A DNA stretch of 27,005 nt from Treponema sp. UBA1226 (GTDB taxonomy: Bacteria; Spirochaetota; Spirochaetia; Treponematales; Treponemataceae): contig DBWY01000014.1 in the NCBI GenBank assembly GCA_002309195.1, positions 1 to 27,005 of the forward strand, in the 5' to 3' direction. Both the position numbers and the translations under genes were made by a program. Below the pieces are notes generated by a model. That model was not told the DNA's origin, searched no databases, and worked only from the letters and a program-made list of their open reading frames with translations. Positions 17,073-24,674 of the stretch are shown here, one piece after another; within the stretch, counting starts at the first letter, position 1, and the number at the start of each line of letters is the position of its first letter.

Positions 17073-17897
17073 TTACCTGAATGAATTAATTGTCCTTAAA
17101 GTTTCGTTTAAATCACCAGATGATTTTAAGAACTCTGCAAGTTCAGGATGTTCCTTTAAAACCTTGCCGAACTGTTCAAGCTTGTTGAGGTTTTTAGCAT
17201 AATCTGCAATTTCTCTTGCCTGAGAATCTACAAGTCCCTGAAGCTTCTGATCAACACTTGCAACGTATCTCTGATACATCTGCTTGCATGATGCATAAAG
17301 TTCAAAATCAGGAACACTTACGTTTGAAATTGAAATCGAAATGATTTTAAAATCATCATCATTATTTTCTTTTATGAGGCGTTCCTTGAACTGTTCAACA
17401 TCGAAAGAAGATTTTTTTTCTGACATATCAGAAATTACAGAAATACATTTGTCGCAAAGTTCATCGCCCCTTGCCTTTATGAGTTTTGCAAGTTCAGCAT
17501 CATTTGTAATTCCTGTTTTCTTAACAAGCTCGACGCATTTTGACGGCGTATATGTAAACTGAATGTCAAAATTAAATGAATATGAAAAGTCGGGCTTAAC
17601 TTCGAACTGGTTTGAATAAATGTCGGCAGAAGGAAGCTTTCCTGTTACGAACTTTGAATATGAAAACGGCTTAATCTGAAACGAATTGATTTTTGCGTTT
17701 GTAGGAATTAAAAATTCCCAGTCCCAGCGGAAAACCCCGCGCTCAACAGGCTTTTCATTTACACCGCCTGTTTTAGAAACCATAACTCCGATACAGTCAT
17801 GCGGAACCTTAAAAGGCGTGTATCCAAAATAAAAAACTGCTCCGCATGCAAGAATCAGGATTACAAGAAAAGTAAAAAATTTACCTGATTTTCTCAT
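17073..17897 (-). CDS. Membrane-anchored SPFH/band-7-like protein
   Basis: The 274-residue product has an N-terminal membrane helix (about 7-25), then a segment resembling the start of an SPFH/prohibitin domain (VPHDCIGVMVSKTGG near 31-45, with ERGVFRWDWEFLIPT shortly after), alternating beta/alpha sequence, and a charged helical region near 200-260 containing DSQAREIADYAKNLNKLEQ. SPFH proteins form membrane scaffolds. No enzymatic motif is visible. It is the promoter-proximal gene of the aroH-glgA run. The family call is by pattern only, and a lineage-specific lipid-anchored or membrane protein is an alternative. Confidence 0.65.
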   Translation of the reverse strand: MRKSGKFFTFLVILILACGAVFYFGYTPFKVPHDCIGVMVSKTGGVNEKPVERGVFRWDWEFLIPTNAKINSFQIKPFSYSKFVTGKLPSADIYSNQFEVKPDFSYSFNFDIQFTYTPSKCVELVKKTGITNDAELAKLIKARGDELCDKCISVISDMSEKKSSFDVEQFKERLIKENNDDDFKIISISISNVSVPDFELYASCKQMYQRYVASVDQKLQGLVDSQAREIADYAKNLNKLEQFGKVLKEHPELAEFLKSSGDLNETLRTINSFR

Positions 17898-17907
17898 TGT
17901 TTTCCCC

Positions 17908-17939
17908 TTGACCTTACGAAAATCATTATTAAAATAATG
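17908..17939 (+). promoter_or_regulatory. Divergent promoter region with 16-bp palindrome
   Basis: On the plus strand TTGACC (17908-17913) and TAAAAT (17930-17935) are 16 bases apart, five of six matches each. The -10 lies inside a perfect palindrome, CATTATT-AA-AATAATG (17924-17939), in the 47-bp gap between two divergent genes. The plus-strand start would fall near 17942, only a few bases before the ATG at 17945. The palindrome could be an operator acting on both directions. Confidence 0.5.
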
Positions 17940-17944
17940 TACAT

Positions 17945-18337
17945 ATGATACTTGATAATAAAAGACCTTTCAAGCAGAAAAAAACGATTTATAAGACAGA
18001 TTCTTTCGTCTACTTTTTCTTTCGAATTTCAATAAGAATGACGTTCTTTCTTCTGATGGTCCTTGCAAGTCTTTTTCTCTTTTATTTTGTAGGAAATTAT
18101 CAGGGATTTCTTGACAGCAACCAGAGGCTCATACTCAACTGCATTGCAATAGTGTCGGTTGCAGAGTTCGTTTTTTCTATCTGCAGCTTCGTACTTAATA
18201 TAATCTCGTACTACATAGTTTCAAGAAGAATAAAAAAAGTAATCCTATACTGCGTCATTTACCTTTTTACTTTTTTTCTTTCTGCCGGAACCTTTCTTTT
18301 TTGTCGCGGTGTCCTTCTTCTGGCTAACGGGCTGTGA
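17945..18337 (+). CDS. Small polytopic membrane protein, unidentified
   Basis: The 130-residue product has a basic N terminus followed by three or four membrane helices (about 28-52, 62-92 and 97-125). I do not recognise a family. A near-consensus promoter lies immediately upstream and there is no ribosome-binding site, so translation would be leaderless. The last 30 codons (18245-18337) are antisense to the lysine-rich tail of the PcnB-type gene. Because Lys codons read backwards give Phe/Leu, the final helix may owe its hydrophobicity to that overlap. The first 100 residues lie outside the overlap and are still membrane-like, which supports a real gene. Confidence 0.55.
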   Translation: MILDNKRPFKQKKTIYKTDSFVYFFFRISIRMTFFLLMVLASLFLFYFVGNYQGFLDSNQRLILNCIAIVSVAEFVFSICSFVLNIISYYIVSRRIKKVILYCVIYLFTFFLSAGTFLFCRGVLLLANGL

Positions 18338-19414
18338 CAGAACCTTTTTAGGCAGTTTAATCGAAATACCGATTTCGCGAAGCGAAGTCCTTATGGCATA
18401 TTCAAGTTCGGTGCGCTGAGGGTTCATAGGAAGGACAAAGTTCCTGCATTCTGTCCATGTCTTTATGTAGATTTCGCCTACAGAGCTTGAATTTAAAATT
18501 TCTTTTTTCCAGTCCGTGAGCGTAAGGATAAAATCCTTTATGAGAAAAACAAGCTTCTTACCGAGGCGCGCATCTTTATCCTTTGAAACAAGCTCATCGA
18601 GGCTCTTTAAGTTCATGAGGTAGTTTTTTTCAAACTGCGGGTCGTTGAACATCATCGCGGTTGCAGAAGGCTGCAGGTACATATAAAGGTCTGTCGCAAG
18701 ACACTCGCTTACGATTTCGAAAGAATGGCCGCTGTTAATTATCTTAAGCATTTCTTCTGTGAGCCTCGATGGCGACACAGGAGATAAAAGATGCGCGCTG
18801 TGCTTGATTTTTCTTCTGAGGCTCCATGCCATCTGACAGTCTGTCGTAGAAGAATATTTTATCGCGCGAAGCATTCTTACAGGGTCTTCAACGAATATTT
18901 TATCAACCGGAATTACAGGACGAAGAATTGATTTTTTAATGTCCCTTACTCCTCCGACATAATCTATTACCTGCTCTAAAATCGGATCATAATAAAGTGC
19001 ATTGATTGTAAAATCGCGGCGCATTACATCTTCATCAATCGTACCAAAGCTGTTTCCTACTGAGCCGTCAATCGTAGAACGGAATGTGCTTACTTCGAAA
19101 ATCTTGAGTCCGAAAATTACATGCACGAGGCGAAATCGTCTTCCGATGATTCGTGAGTTTCTGAAAATGCGTTTTATTTTTGAAGGAGTTGCATCTGTTA
19201 CTATATCAAAATCTTTCGGGGTTTTACCGATGAGAAGATCACGTACTGCCCCGCCGACGATATAGGCCGTATAGCCGTTGTCCTTAAGACGCTGAACTAT
19301 TTTAAAAGCGTCAGGATCTATTTTATAAGCCGGGATTAAATGTTCTTCTCTAGTATAAACGACAGCTTTTTTTACAGGTCTGCCGTTGTTATCTTTTCCG
19401 TATCTGTATAGCAC
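18245..19414 (-). CDS. pcnB: PcnB-type poly(A) polymerase / tRNA nucleotidyltransferase family protein
   Basis: This class II nucleotidyltransferase has YIVGGAVRDLLIG at 51-63, the catalytic DFD at 68-70, and the GRRFRLVHVIFG motif (91-102) typical of bacterial poly(A) polymerases rather than CCA enzymes, then RRDFTINAL, GGVRDI and EDPVRMLRAIKY. It probably adds A tails to RNA for decay. No HD domain is seen. The final 30 residues are lysine-rich (KKDTATKKKGSGRKKKSKK), like PcnB RNA-binding tails, and overlap the convergent membrane-protein gene. The start is GTG without a ribosome-binding site, a few bases after a promoter-like pair. A second family member, the CCA enzyme, lies 0.8 kb away. 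Confidence 0.85.
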   Translation of the reverse strand: MLYRYGKDNNGRPVKKAVVYTREEHLIPAYKIDPDAFKIVQRLKDNGYTAYIVGGAVRDLLIGKTPKDFDIVTDATPSKIKRIFRNSRIIGRRFRLVHVIFGLKIFEVSTFRSTIDGSVGNSFGTIDEDVMRRDFTINALYYDPILEQVIDYVGGVRDIKKSILRPVIPVDKIFVEDPVRMLRAIKYSSTTDCQMAWSLRRKIKHSAHLLSPVSPSRLTEEMLKIINSGHSFEIVSECLATDLYMYLQPSATAMMFNDPQFEKNYLMNLKSLDELVSKDKDARLGKKLVFLIKDFILTLTDWKKEILNSSSVGEIYIKTWTECRNFVLPMNPQRTELEYAIRTSLREIGISIKLPKKVLSQPVSQKKDTATKKKGSGRKKKSKKVNDAV

Positions 19415-19423
19415 AATGACTGA

Positions 19424-19452
19424 ATAATAAAAAAAATAGCGCTTTTAATCAA
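19424..19452 (-). promoter_or_regulatory. Predicted promoter for the pcnB-type gene
   Basis: TTGATT (19452-19447) and TATTAT (19429-19424) on the minus strand are 17 bases apart. The -35 overlaps the stop region of the thiamine pyrophosphokinase gene. Only 9 bases separate the -10 from the GTG start, so the transcript would be leaderless or nearly so. Confidence 0.4.
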
Positions 19453-20227
19453 CATGAATTTCTGCTGAATAAAGGGTCGCAACGACAAAATCGCCTTCTT
19501 TTGCCTCGATTTTTGCAGGATTTTTTTTATCAGAATACTCTTTAGAAATCTCGTTAGAAAGACTTGGAAAACCTTTTTTTCTAAAGAGATTTCCCTCCCA
19601 TTCAAGGCCTTTAGAAACAATTTTTCCGCCGACGTTTGAAGTTGTCGTCCTTAAAACAGAAACCGGGTCCCTCTTGTTTTTCGTAAGGACGCTGACAGAT
19701 CTGTTTTGCGGTAAAAACGTAAGAAGCTGGTAATCTGTAAGCCAGAAGTCCGGGGCAATATTGCTCGAAAAAAGCTCGTAAATTCCTAAAAGGTGGTCGA
19801 TTCGCCTGCCGCCGCCGCCGATTAAAGTTACAGTCGATTTTTTCTGCGTACGTGCGCTGCTTTTTACACGCGCTTTTTTTGCAAGCATCAGGGCAAGCTC
19901 TGTATCTGTAAAATCCTTGTAAACGGGAAATTCGAGCAGATCACGAGCTGAATATTTTTTAACAAGCTTTATGTTCTTAATACTGTCCATATCGCCGCAG
20001 ATAACGTTTGGCGTGTAATTTTTTTTAAGCTTTAAGTTGAATAAATCAAGTGACTCAAGGCCGGAATCTGCCGCAATGATAAAATCCGGTTCGCCGAGGG
20101 TTTTAAGAAATTTATAAGCCATAGAAGGCTTTGGTGAAATTCCGCCTGTAAAAACAAAAATGTTTTTATAATTATTCAGCTTAAAATTTATAGACTCAAA
20201 ATCGTAATTTAAAGTATAATTTGTCAT
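19445..20227 (-). CDS. Thiamine pyrophosphokinase
   Basis: This enzyme converts thiamine plus ATP to thiamine diphosphate, the active cofactor, in the cytoplasm. The 260-residue product has the family motifs AADSGLE near 52-58, ICGDMDS at 76-82, KDFTDTELAL at 104-113 and GGGGRRIDHLLG at 137-148. The ATG at 20227 is 14 bp from the divergent CCA-enzyme start, so the two promoters must overlap each other's coding ends. No TPP riboswitch is visible in that short gap. A somewhat extended, Lys-rich C-terminal part (about 205-245) is less conserved. Confidence 0.9.
   Translation of the reverse strand: MTNYTLNYDFESINFKLNNYKNIFVFTGGISPKPSMAYKFLKTLGEPDFIIAADSGLESLDLFNLKLKKNYTPNVICGDMDSIKNIKLVKKYSARDLLEFPVYKDFTDTELALMLAKKARVKSSARTQKKSTVTLIGGGGRRIDHLLGIYELFSSNIAPDFWLTDYQLLTFLPQNRSVSVLTKNKRDPVSVLRTTTSNVGGKIVSKGLEWEGNLFRKKGFPSLSNEISKEYSDKKNPAKIEAKEGDFVVATLYSAEIHVD
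20191..20220 (+). promoter_or_regulatory. Predicted promoter for the CCA-adding enzyme gene
   Basis: A perfect TATAAT (20215-20220) lies 18 bases after TAGACT (20191-20196) on the plus strand, inside the 5' end of the divergent thiamine pyrophosphokinase gene. The start would be near 20227, giving a leader of about 15 bases with no clear ribosome-binding site. Confidence 0.45.
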
Positions 20228-20241
20228 AAAGAAAATATACC

Positions 20242-21639
20242 ATGAAAAAAATAAAAATTCCTTATGAATTACAGAAATTTAATGAAATTTTCTCACAGAA
20301 CGGCTATGAAGCCTATCTCGTCGGGGGTGCTGTGCGCGATGCACTTTTAGGAAAAGAAGTGTCAGACTGGGACGTTACGACAAATGCAAAGCCCGATGAA
20401 GTAATGAAAATCTTTAAAAAGGTAATTCCAACCGGAATCGAACACGGAACCGTAACTGTTCACTTTATGAAAAAGGAAATCGAAGTTACTACGTTCCGCA
20501 CAGAAAGCGATTATTCTGACGGCAGGCATCCTGACAAAGTTGAATACTGCGGCCACATCGAAGAAGATTTAAGCCGCCGCGATTTTACGATAAACGCAAT
20601 TGCAGCTTCTTTAAAAGACGGCACCCTCGTTGACCCGTACGGCGGACAGGATGACTTAAAGAAAAAAATCATACGCACGGTCGGAAAACCTCACGAACGC
20701 TTTATGGAAGACGGTTTAAGGCCTGTAAGGGCTTTAAGATTTGCTTCTAAGCTGGAATTTAGTATAGAAAAAGATACATATTCAGAAATTTTCGAGAAAG
20801 AAGTTAAAAAAAAGATTGCCTCGATTTCGCTTGAAAGGTTCCGCGATGAGTTTGTAAAAATGATGAGTTCACGCCTTCCTTCTTTAGGCCTTAAGCTTAT
20901 GGAAGAGACCGGAATCTTAAACCTCTTCCTTCCTGAATTAACTGCATGCCGTGGATGCATCCAGAAGGATGACAGGGGCTATCATGTATTTGACGTGATG
21001 GACCACAATATGTACGCCTGTGACGGAGCTCCAAAAGAGAAGCCTCTTTTAAGGATAGCTGCCCTCCTTCATGATTCGGGAAAGCCTTTAGCCAGGACAG
21101 AAAGAAATGAGCAGGGTTTGACTATATTCAACTTTTACAATCACGAAAAATACTCCGTGCAGATTACCCGAAAGATAATGACGCGCCTTAAGTTTTCGAA
21201 TGCCCAGACTGACTATGTATGCCACCTTATCGAAAACCATATGTTCCATTATGAAAGTTCATGGAGCGATGCTGCAGTAAGGCGCTTTATAGTTCGTGTC
21301 GGCACTGAATACATAGAAGACCTCATAGACCTTCGTCTTGCAGATATGTATGGAAAATACAATCAGGATGTAAGGATTCACGACAGTGCTTCGTGCGCAC
21401 TTTTAGTTGAACTTTTAGACCGCGTAAAATCTGTCGAAAAACAGCAGGATGCTTTAAGCATGAAGGATTTAAAGGTAAACGGCCGCGATCTTATGCAGGA
21501 AGGAATCCCTGCAGGTAAAAATCTTGGCCGCATACTTAATGAACTTTTTGAAACAGTCCTTGATGACCCTGCCATGAATGACAGGGATAAGCTTTTAAAT
21601 CTTGCCCTTAATCTGTATAAAAAATCCCAGGGAGAATGA
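20242..21639 (+). CDS. cca: CCA tRNA nucleotidyltransferase with HD domain
   Basis: This enzyme adds or repairs the 3' CCA of tRNAs. The 465-residue product has YLVGGAVRDALLG near 25-37, catalytic DWDVTT, GTVTVHF and EVTTFRTESDY, SRRDFTINAIA, RPVRALRFASKLEF, and a later HD-type phosphohydrolase region (AALLHDSGKP). This layout fits the longer HD-containing CCA enzymes. The two tRNA genes in the window lack encoded CCA and so depend on it. ATG is the start, with no obvious ribosome-binding site. It is the last housekeeping gene before the Rhs region, and a terminator-like hairpin follows. Confidence 0.95.
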   Translation: MKKIKIPYELQKFNEIFSQNGYEAYLVGGAVRDALLGKEVSDWDVTTNAKPDEVMKIFKKVIPTGIEHGTVTVHFMKKEIEVTTFRTESDYSDGRHPDKVEYCGHIEEDLSRRDFTINAIAASLKDGTLVDPYGGQDDLKKKIIRTVGKPHERFMEDGLRPVRALRFASKLEFSIEKDTYSEIFEKEVKKKIASISLERFRDEFVKMMSSRLPSLGLKLMEETGILNLFLPELTACRGCIQKDDRGYHVFDVMDHNMYACDGAPKEKPLLRIAALLHDSGKPLARTERNEQGLTIFNFYNHEKYSVQITRKIMTRLKFSNAQTDYVCHLIENHMFHYESSWSDAAVRRFIVRVGTEYIEDLIDLRLADMYGKYNQDVRIHDSASCALLVELLDRVKSVEKQQDALSMKDLKVNGRDLMQEGIPAGKNLGRILNELFETVLDDPAMNDRDKLLNLALNLYKKSQGE

Positions 21640-21654
21640 GGTGGGAAGATTTCA

Positions 21655-21690
21655 GCAAAGTTCCTCCTGTCAATTACTATTGATGGGAAG
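21655..21690. repeat. Partial copy of the cassette-boundary repeat
   Basis: The string AATTACTATTGATGGGA here is shared with the ends of both 271-bp repeats (near 22955-22969 and 24770-24784), and CAGCAAA nearby also resembles them. The rest of the repeat is absent. It marks the left border of the toxin-cassette array next to cca. Confidence 0.55.
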
Positions 21691-21714
21691 AAGAAATTCC
21701 CAAATCAGCTTTTT
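21681..21714 (+). terminator. Terminator-like hairpin after cca
   Basis: TGATGGGAA (21681-21689) pairs with TTCCC-AA-ATCA (21697-21707) around a short loop with a two-base bulge, followed by five Ts (21710-21714). It is 41 bases past the cca stop. The left arm is made of the cassette-boundary repeat. Confidence 0.5.
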
Positions 21715-21736
21715 ATAGAAATCGTCTTACAGTTTT

Positions 21737-22150
21737 TCAACTATCCGCTTTACTATTTCGTAAAGAATTATGTTTTTTCTTTGAAATTATTTTTAAACTT
21801 TCAAATGTTACAAAAGAAGTCAATATAATTGTTGGAATTTGCATAATAACATATAAAAGATACCAATCGTTTTTTATATATCTAAAGTCTACATCAAAAT
21901 ATCCATTAAATGCAAAAAACACTAGAAATCTTAATATATACCCTAGTACAACAAACACTAACAATTTCATAAAATAATCATAGTTACCAGTAACAGTTTT
22001 AAAATTAACCAGTGTTAAAATAATTGAAATTAACGCAGGAAAAATAAAACCTCGGAATTCCACATAAAAATAAAAGTTAGGCAAAAAAACTATTCCCACA
22101 CAATAACATAGAATTATAATTACCGATTGTAAAACAGATTTACTTCTCAT
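21737..22150 (-). CDS. Polytopic membrane protein, candidate immunity protein for orphan toxin C
   Basis: The 137-residue product is nearly all membrane: helices at about 8-28, 33-50, 60-82 and 93-115, with a basic tail. No family is recognised. Its ATG lies inside the last codons of the upstream orphan toxin gene (11-base overlap), the coupling expected of an immunity gene. Base composition is visibly more AT-rich than the housekeeping genes. Immunity function is inferred from position and from the analogous membrane protein after the first toxin of the array. Confidence 0.6.
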   Translation of the reverse strand: MRSKSVLQSVIIILCYCVGIVFLPNFYFYVEFRGFIFPALISIILTLVNFKTVTGNYDYFMKLLVFVVLGYILRFLVFFAFNGYFDVDFRYIKNDWYLLYVIMQIPTIILTSFVTFESLKIISKKKHNSLRNSKADS

Positions 22151-22859
22151 CGCTAGTCCTCAATACATTAATTTCCTTTGAACCAGGATTTTCTTTTTGA
22201 AATTTATTATATTGCTTATTTGGTCTGGTAAAACCTAGGGTTCCTTTTTTATTTCCTTTAACTTCAATATCCGCATTAATTACTATATCGCCAACCAGGT
22301 CTCCACAATTCTGTCCTTTATCCCCAGCTCTTAAAGAATATGGTTTTTGATAAAGTTTATCCCCTTGTTCAATTAATTTTTTATCATCCTCTGGTGTAGT
22401 AGATATTCGTAACCCACGGTCATACTGGTCATCACGATTTCGTTTCTTATTTTCCCTAATATAATCATCAAGTGTTTGATATTTTGCCTTTTCATTATTT
22501 CTATCAATATTTTTTTTATCTTTAAACTCATCTTTTGAATTCGCCCGATGGCCCGTTTCAGGATTATAAGTTCCATTTACAGGGTTATTTCCATCTTTTG
22601 AAAAATAAGTCCAACCATCTTTATCATTACCAATAAGAACAGCATTGTGCCCAAAACCTTTTGCCCCATAAGACCTGTTCAAAATAATTATATCCCTTCC
22701 ATCAGGGTCAATATAGCGTACAGGATTGTTCGCAGCGTAGGCATACAAATTGTTATATGTAGGATTAACTGAGCTTTTCTGCTTTATTCCTGCTGAATTT
22801 AACAATGAAATCCAGTTTTTCTGAGGAAACTTATATTTTTTCTGCGGACAGCTTTTCAT
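22140..22859 (-). CDS. Orphan Rhs C-terminal toxin C (H...C papain-like candidate)
   Basis: The 239-residue product has a short leader (1-35, MKSCPQKK... with KNWISLLNSAGI), the Rhs junction YNNLYAYAANNPVRYIDPDGR (35-55), then a toxin domain. The domain resembles that of the 25318-26376 gene: GHNAVLIGNDKDGW around H71 and QNCGDLVGDI around C185, with YQKPYSL between. His before Cys, in GHxxxxG and NCxD contexts, suggests a circularly permuted papain-like (LRAT/NlpC-like) hydrolase or acyltransferase, which is inference. No Rhs barrel or secretion domain is present. The start has GGAG 5 bases upstream, so it looks translatable. Delivery could follow recombination onto a full Rhs. Confidence 0.72.
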   Translation of the reverse strand: MKSCPQKKYKFPQKNWISLLNSAGIKQKSSVNPTYNNLYAYAANNPVRYIDPDGRDIIILNRSYGAKGFGHNAVLIGNDKDGWTYFSKDGNNPVNGTYNPETGHRANSKDEFKDKKNIDRNNEKAKYQTLDDYIRENKKRNRDDQYDRGLRISTTPEDDKKLIEQGDKLYQKPYSLRAGDKGQNCGDLVGDIVINADIEVKGNKKGTLGFTRPNKQYNKFQKENPGSKEINVLRTSDEK

Positions 22860-22969
22860 TTTTGCTCCGTTTTTATCGTTTTCTGGTACAAATCAGCACG
22901 AAATCCTGCATTTTCGTACTGATTTGTACCTGTTTTCACCTCTGTTCCAGCAAATTACTATTGATGGGA
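22699..22969. repeat. 271-bp cassette repeat, copy 1
   Basis: This copy matches 24514-24784 without length difference. It covers, in minus-strand order, the immunity-end string with CCCATCAATAG, a 46-bp hairpin, a ribosome-binding site, the leader codons and the NNPVRYIDPDGR codons. The stretch from about 22837 to 22969 is almost identical between copies, and the leader and junction part is more divergent. Confidence 0.85.
22885..22930. repeat. 46-bp inverted repeat, copy 1
   Basis: GGTACAAATCAG...CTGATTTGTACC forms a 12-bp outer stem, then one mismatch and about 6-7 further pairs around a short loop. It lies between the TPR gene stop and the orphan toxin C ribosome-binding site. No U-tract follows, so it is not a plain terminator. 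Confidence 0.85.
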
Positions 22970-22975
22970 GGAAAA

Positions 22976-23956
22976 CTATTTCACTCTGGAGAGGTCAAAA
23001 TCGTCAAGATTTACTTGAGCCTCATCATCAACAGATACCATTACATCAAATAAAACTTCTTCACTTGTGGTCTTCTTTGTCTGGTTAAAAAGTTCTAATT
23101 CTTTTACAGTTCTATCTTTATCATTAAGACATGCATAATATTTTGCCATAAGAAAGTGGTAATTAGCAGAATCCTTACATTCAACTTCCAGTTTATCAAG
23201 TTCTTTTTTTGCAAGATCTATTTTACTGTCATCAAGATAATAATTAATACGAAGATAATGCATTTCTTTATTCTGCGGATAAAGTACTAGAGCTATATTT
23301 ATTGTTTCAAGGGCTTTTTGAGTTTTACCAAAGTCATTAAATATCCTTGATTTAAGGATTAAACATCTGGAATCTGTCGGATTATAACTTAAGGCTTTTT
23401 CAATATCGTTCATCGCATAATTAAAAGATTCAACTTTATAGTAATAGTATGCCCTGTTATAATAATATCCATATAGGTAGCTGTCATTTGGACTAGCATA
23501 ATTAATGGCATTATCAAAATCTGATAAAGCCTCACCTAATTTTTCTAAATTATGATATATACATCCTCGTAAAGTAAGTGATAAACTGTCATGAGGTAAC
23601 TGAATTAATACTCTATTAACATCATCCAGAGCTTTTTCGTTTTCACCTAAGTCTTCATAAATTGAAGAACGTAAATAATAAGCTCTTAAATTTGTGGAAT
23701 CATATTTTAATACGATATTAATATCTGTTAATGCATTAATATTATCTCCCAAAGAATTTAATATATAGCTTCTGCCGTATCTGGCACCTATGTTTTTTTC
23801 ATCTTTTTCAATTTCCTTATCTAAGATGCCAATAGCTTCATCATATTTTCCCTGGTTGTATAAATCATGTGCCTTTTTTATTGATTCAAAACTGCTCTGT
23901 GCAAAACTAACTGCACAATAAAACATACAAGTTAAAATTAATATATATTTTTTCAT
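22976..23956 (-). CDS. Secreted TPR protein, candidate immunity protein for orphan toxin B
   Basis: The 326-residue product starts with a signal peptide (MKKYILILTCMFYCAVSFAQS, likely cut near residue 19-20) and continues as tandem TPRs, for example YNQGKYDEAIGILDKEIEKD and ALSDFDNAINYA and YAMNDIEKALSYNPTD. It should sit in the periplasm or on the outer membrane and bind another protein. It begins 10 bp after the orphan toxin B gene, with AGGA 8 bases before the ATG. Its stop lies at the edge of the cassette repeat, so it travels with that cassette. Immunity function is inferred from place. A general TPR adaptor is the alternative. Confidence 0.65.
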   Translation of the reverse strand: MKKYILILTCMFYCAVSFAQSSFESIKKAHDLYNQGKYDEAIGILDKEIEKDEKNIGARYGRSYILNSLGDNINALTDINIVLKYDSTNLRAYYLRSSIYEDLGENEKALDDVNRVLIQLPHDSLSLTLRGCIYHNLEKLGEALSDFDNAINYASPNDSYLYGYYYNRAYYYYKVESFNYAMNDIEKALSYNPTDSRCLILKSRIFNDFGKTQKALETINIALVLYPQNKEMHYLRINYYLDDSKIDLAKKELDKLEVECKDSANYHFLMAKYYACLNDKDRTVKELELFNQTKKTTSEEVLFDVMVSVDDEAQVNLDDFDLSRVK

Positions 23957-23966
23957 ATGTAAATTC

Positions 23967-24674
23967 CTAATTCTTTATTGTGATACTAAATGTGGCTTTG
24001 TAAAAATCAAACTTTGTTTTCTCTTTACAATCTGAATAATAAAAATTTAAGCAGCAGTTTATCTTTAATGAGAATGTAGTATAATCATTGATTGGTATTG
24101 ACGTTATAGATAGCGTGTTTAATTTTATATTTTCACTTGAAACAGAACTACCTTTGAAAATATATGACTGAGTGATTTGTGACTTATAGTCTTCAAATTT
24201 AATTTTTTGTTCCCAAAGGTAAATTCCAATATCTTCTAAGTAGTTATTAGTTATTCTATACTCATACTCAAATATTGATACCAAATCGTTAATCCATGAA
24301 ACGGAATTATATAAAGCATAGCCACCACCAACTAAGGCACCAGCTCCAGCTGCAAATGCCAAAAACAAAGGTTCTTCATTTACATGGTTCTCAAAAGCCT
24401 TGGTAGAAGCATTAGGAAAATTTTCCGGTGTCGTGTTTTCCCAAACATCATAAGCTAACTTAAATCCTTTTGCGGTATCTTCGATGATGTCATAGTCATC
24501 ACCGGTTTCTCTTCCATCAGGGTCTATATAGCGTACAGGATTGTTACCTGCGTAGTGATACAAATTGTTATATGCTGGAACAGATGCAGTTTTCTGCCTT
24601 ATTCCTGCTGAATTTAACAATGAAATCCAGTTTTTTTGAGGAAATCTGTTTTTTTTCTGCGGACATCTTTTCAT
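23967..24674 (-). CDS. Orphan Rhs C-terminal toxin B
   Basis: The 235-residue product repeats the leader of toxin C (MKRCPQKKNRFPQKNW, then SLLNSAGI) and the junction YNNLYHYAGNNPVRYIDPDGR (35-55), then carries an unrelated domain. A glycine/alanine-rich hydrophobic stretch at 103-122 (LFLAFAAGAGALVGGGYALY) looks like a membrane-inserting hairpin, followed by aromatic-rich alpha/beta sequence. I recognise no toxin family. A pore-forming or envelope-acting toxin would fit this stretch and the secreted partner protein. GGAG precedes the ATG as in the other cassette. No Rhs core or delivery domain is present. Confidence 0.68.
   Translation of the reverse strand: MKRCPQKKNRFPQKNWISLLNSAGIRQKTASVPAYNNLYHYAGNNPVRYIDPDGRETGDDYDIIEDTAKGFKLAYDVWENTTPENFPNASTKAFENHVNEEPLFLAFAAGAGALVGGGYALYNSVSWINDLVSIFEYEYRITNNYLEDIGIYLWEQKIKFEDYKSQITQSYIFKGSSVSSENIKLNTLSITSIPINDYTTFSLKINCCLNFYYSDCKEKTKFDFYKATFSITIKN

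Noticed and set aside
20228..20241. Possible TPP riboswitch upstream of the thiamine pyrophosphokinase gene
   Set aside because: The divergent gap is only 14 bp and contains no riboswitch motifs.
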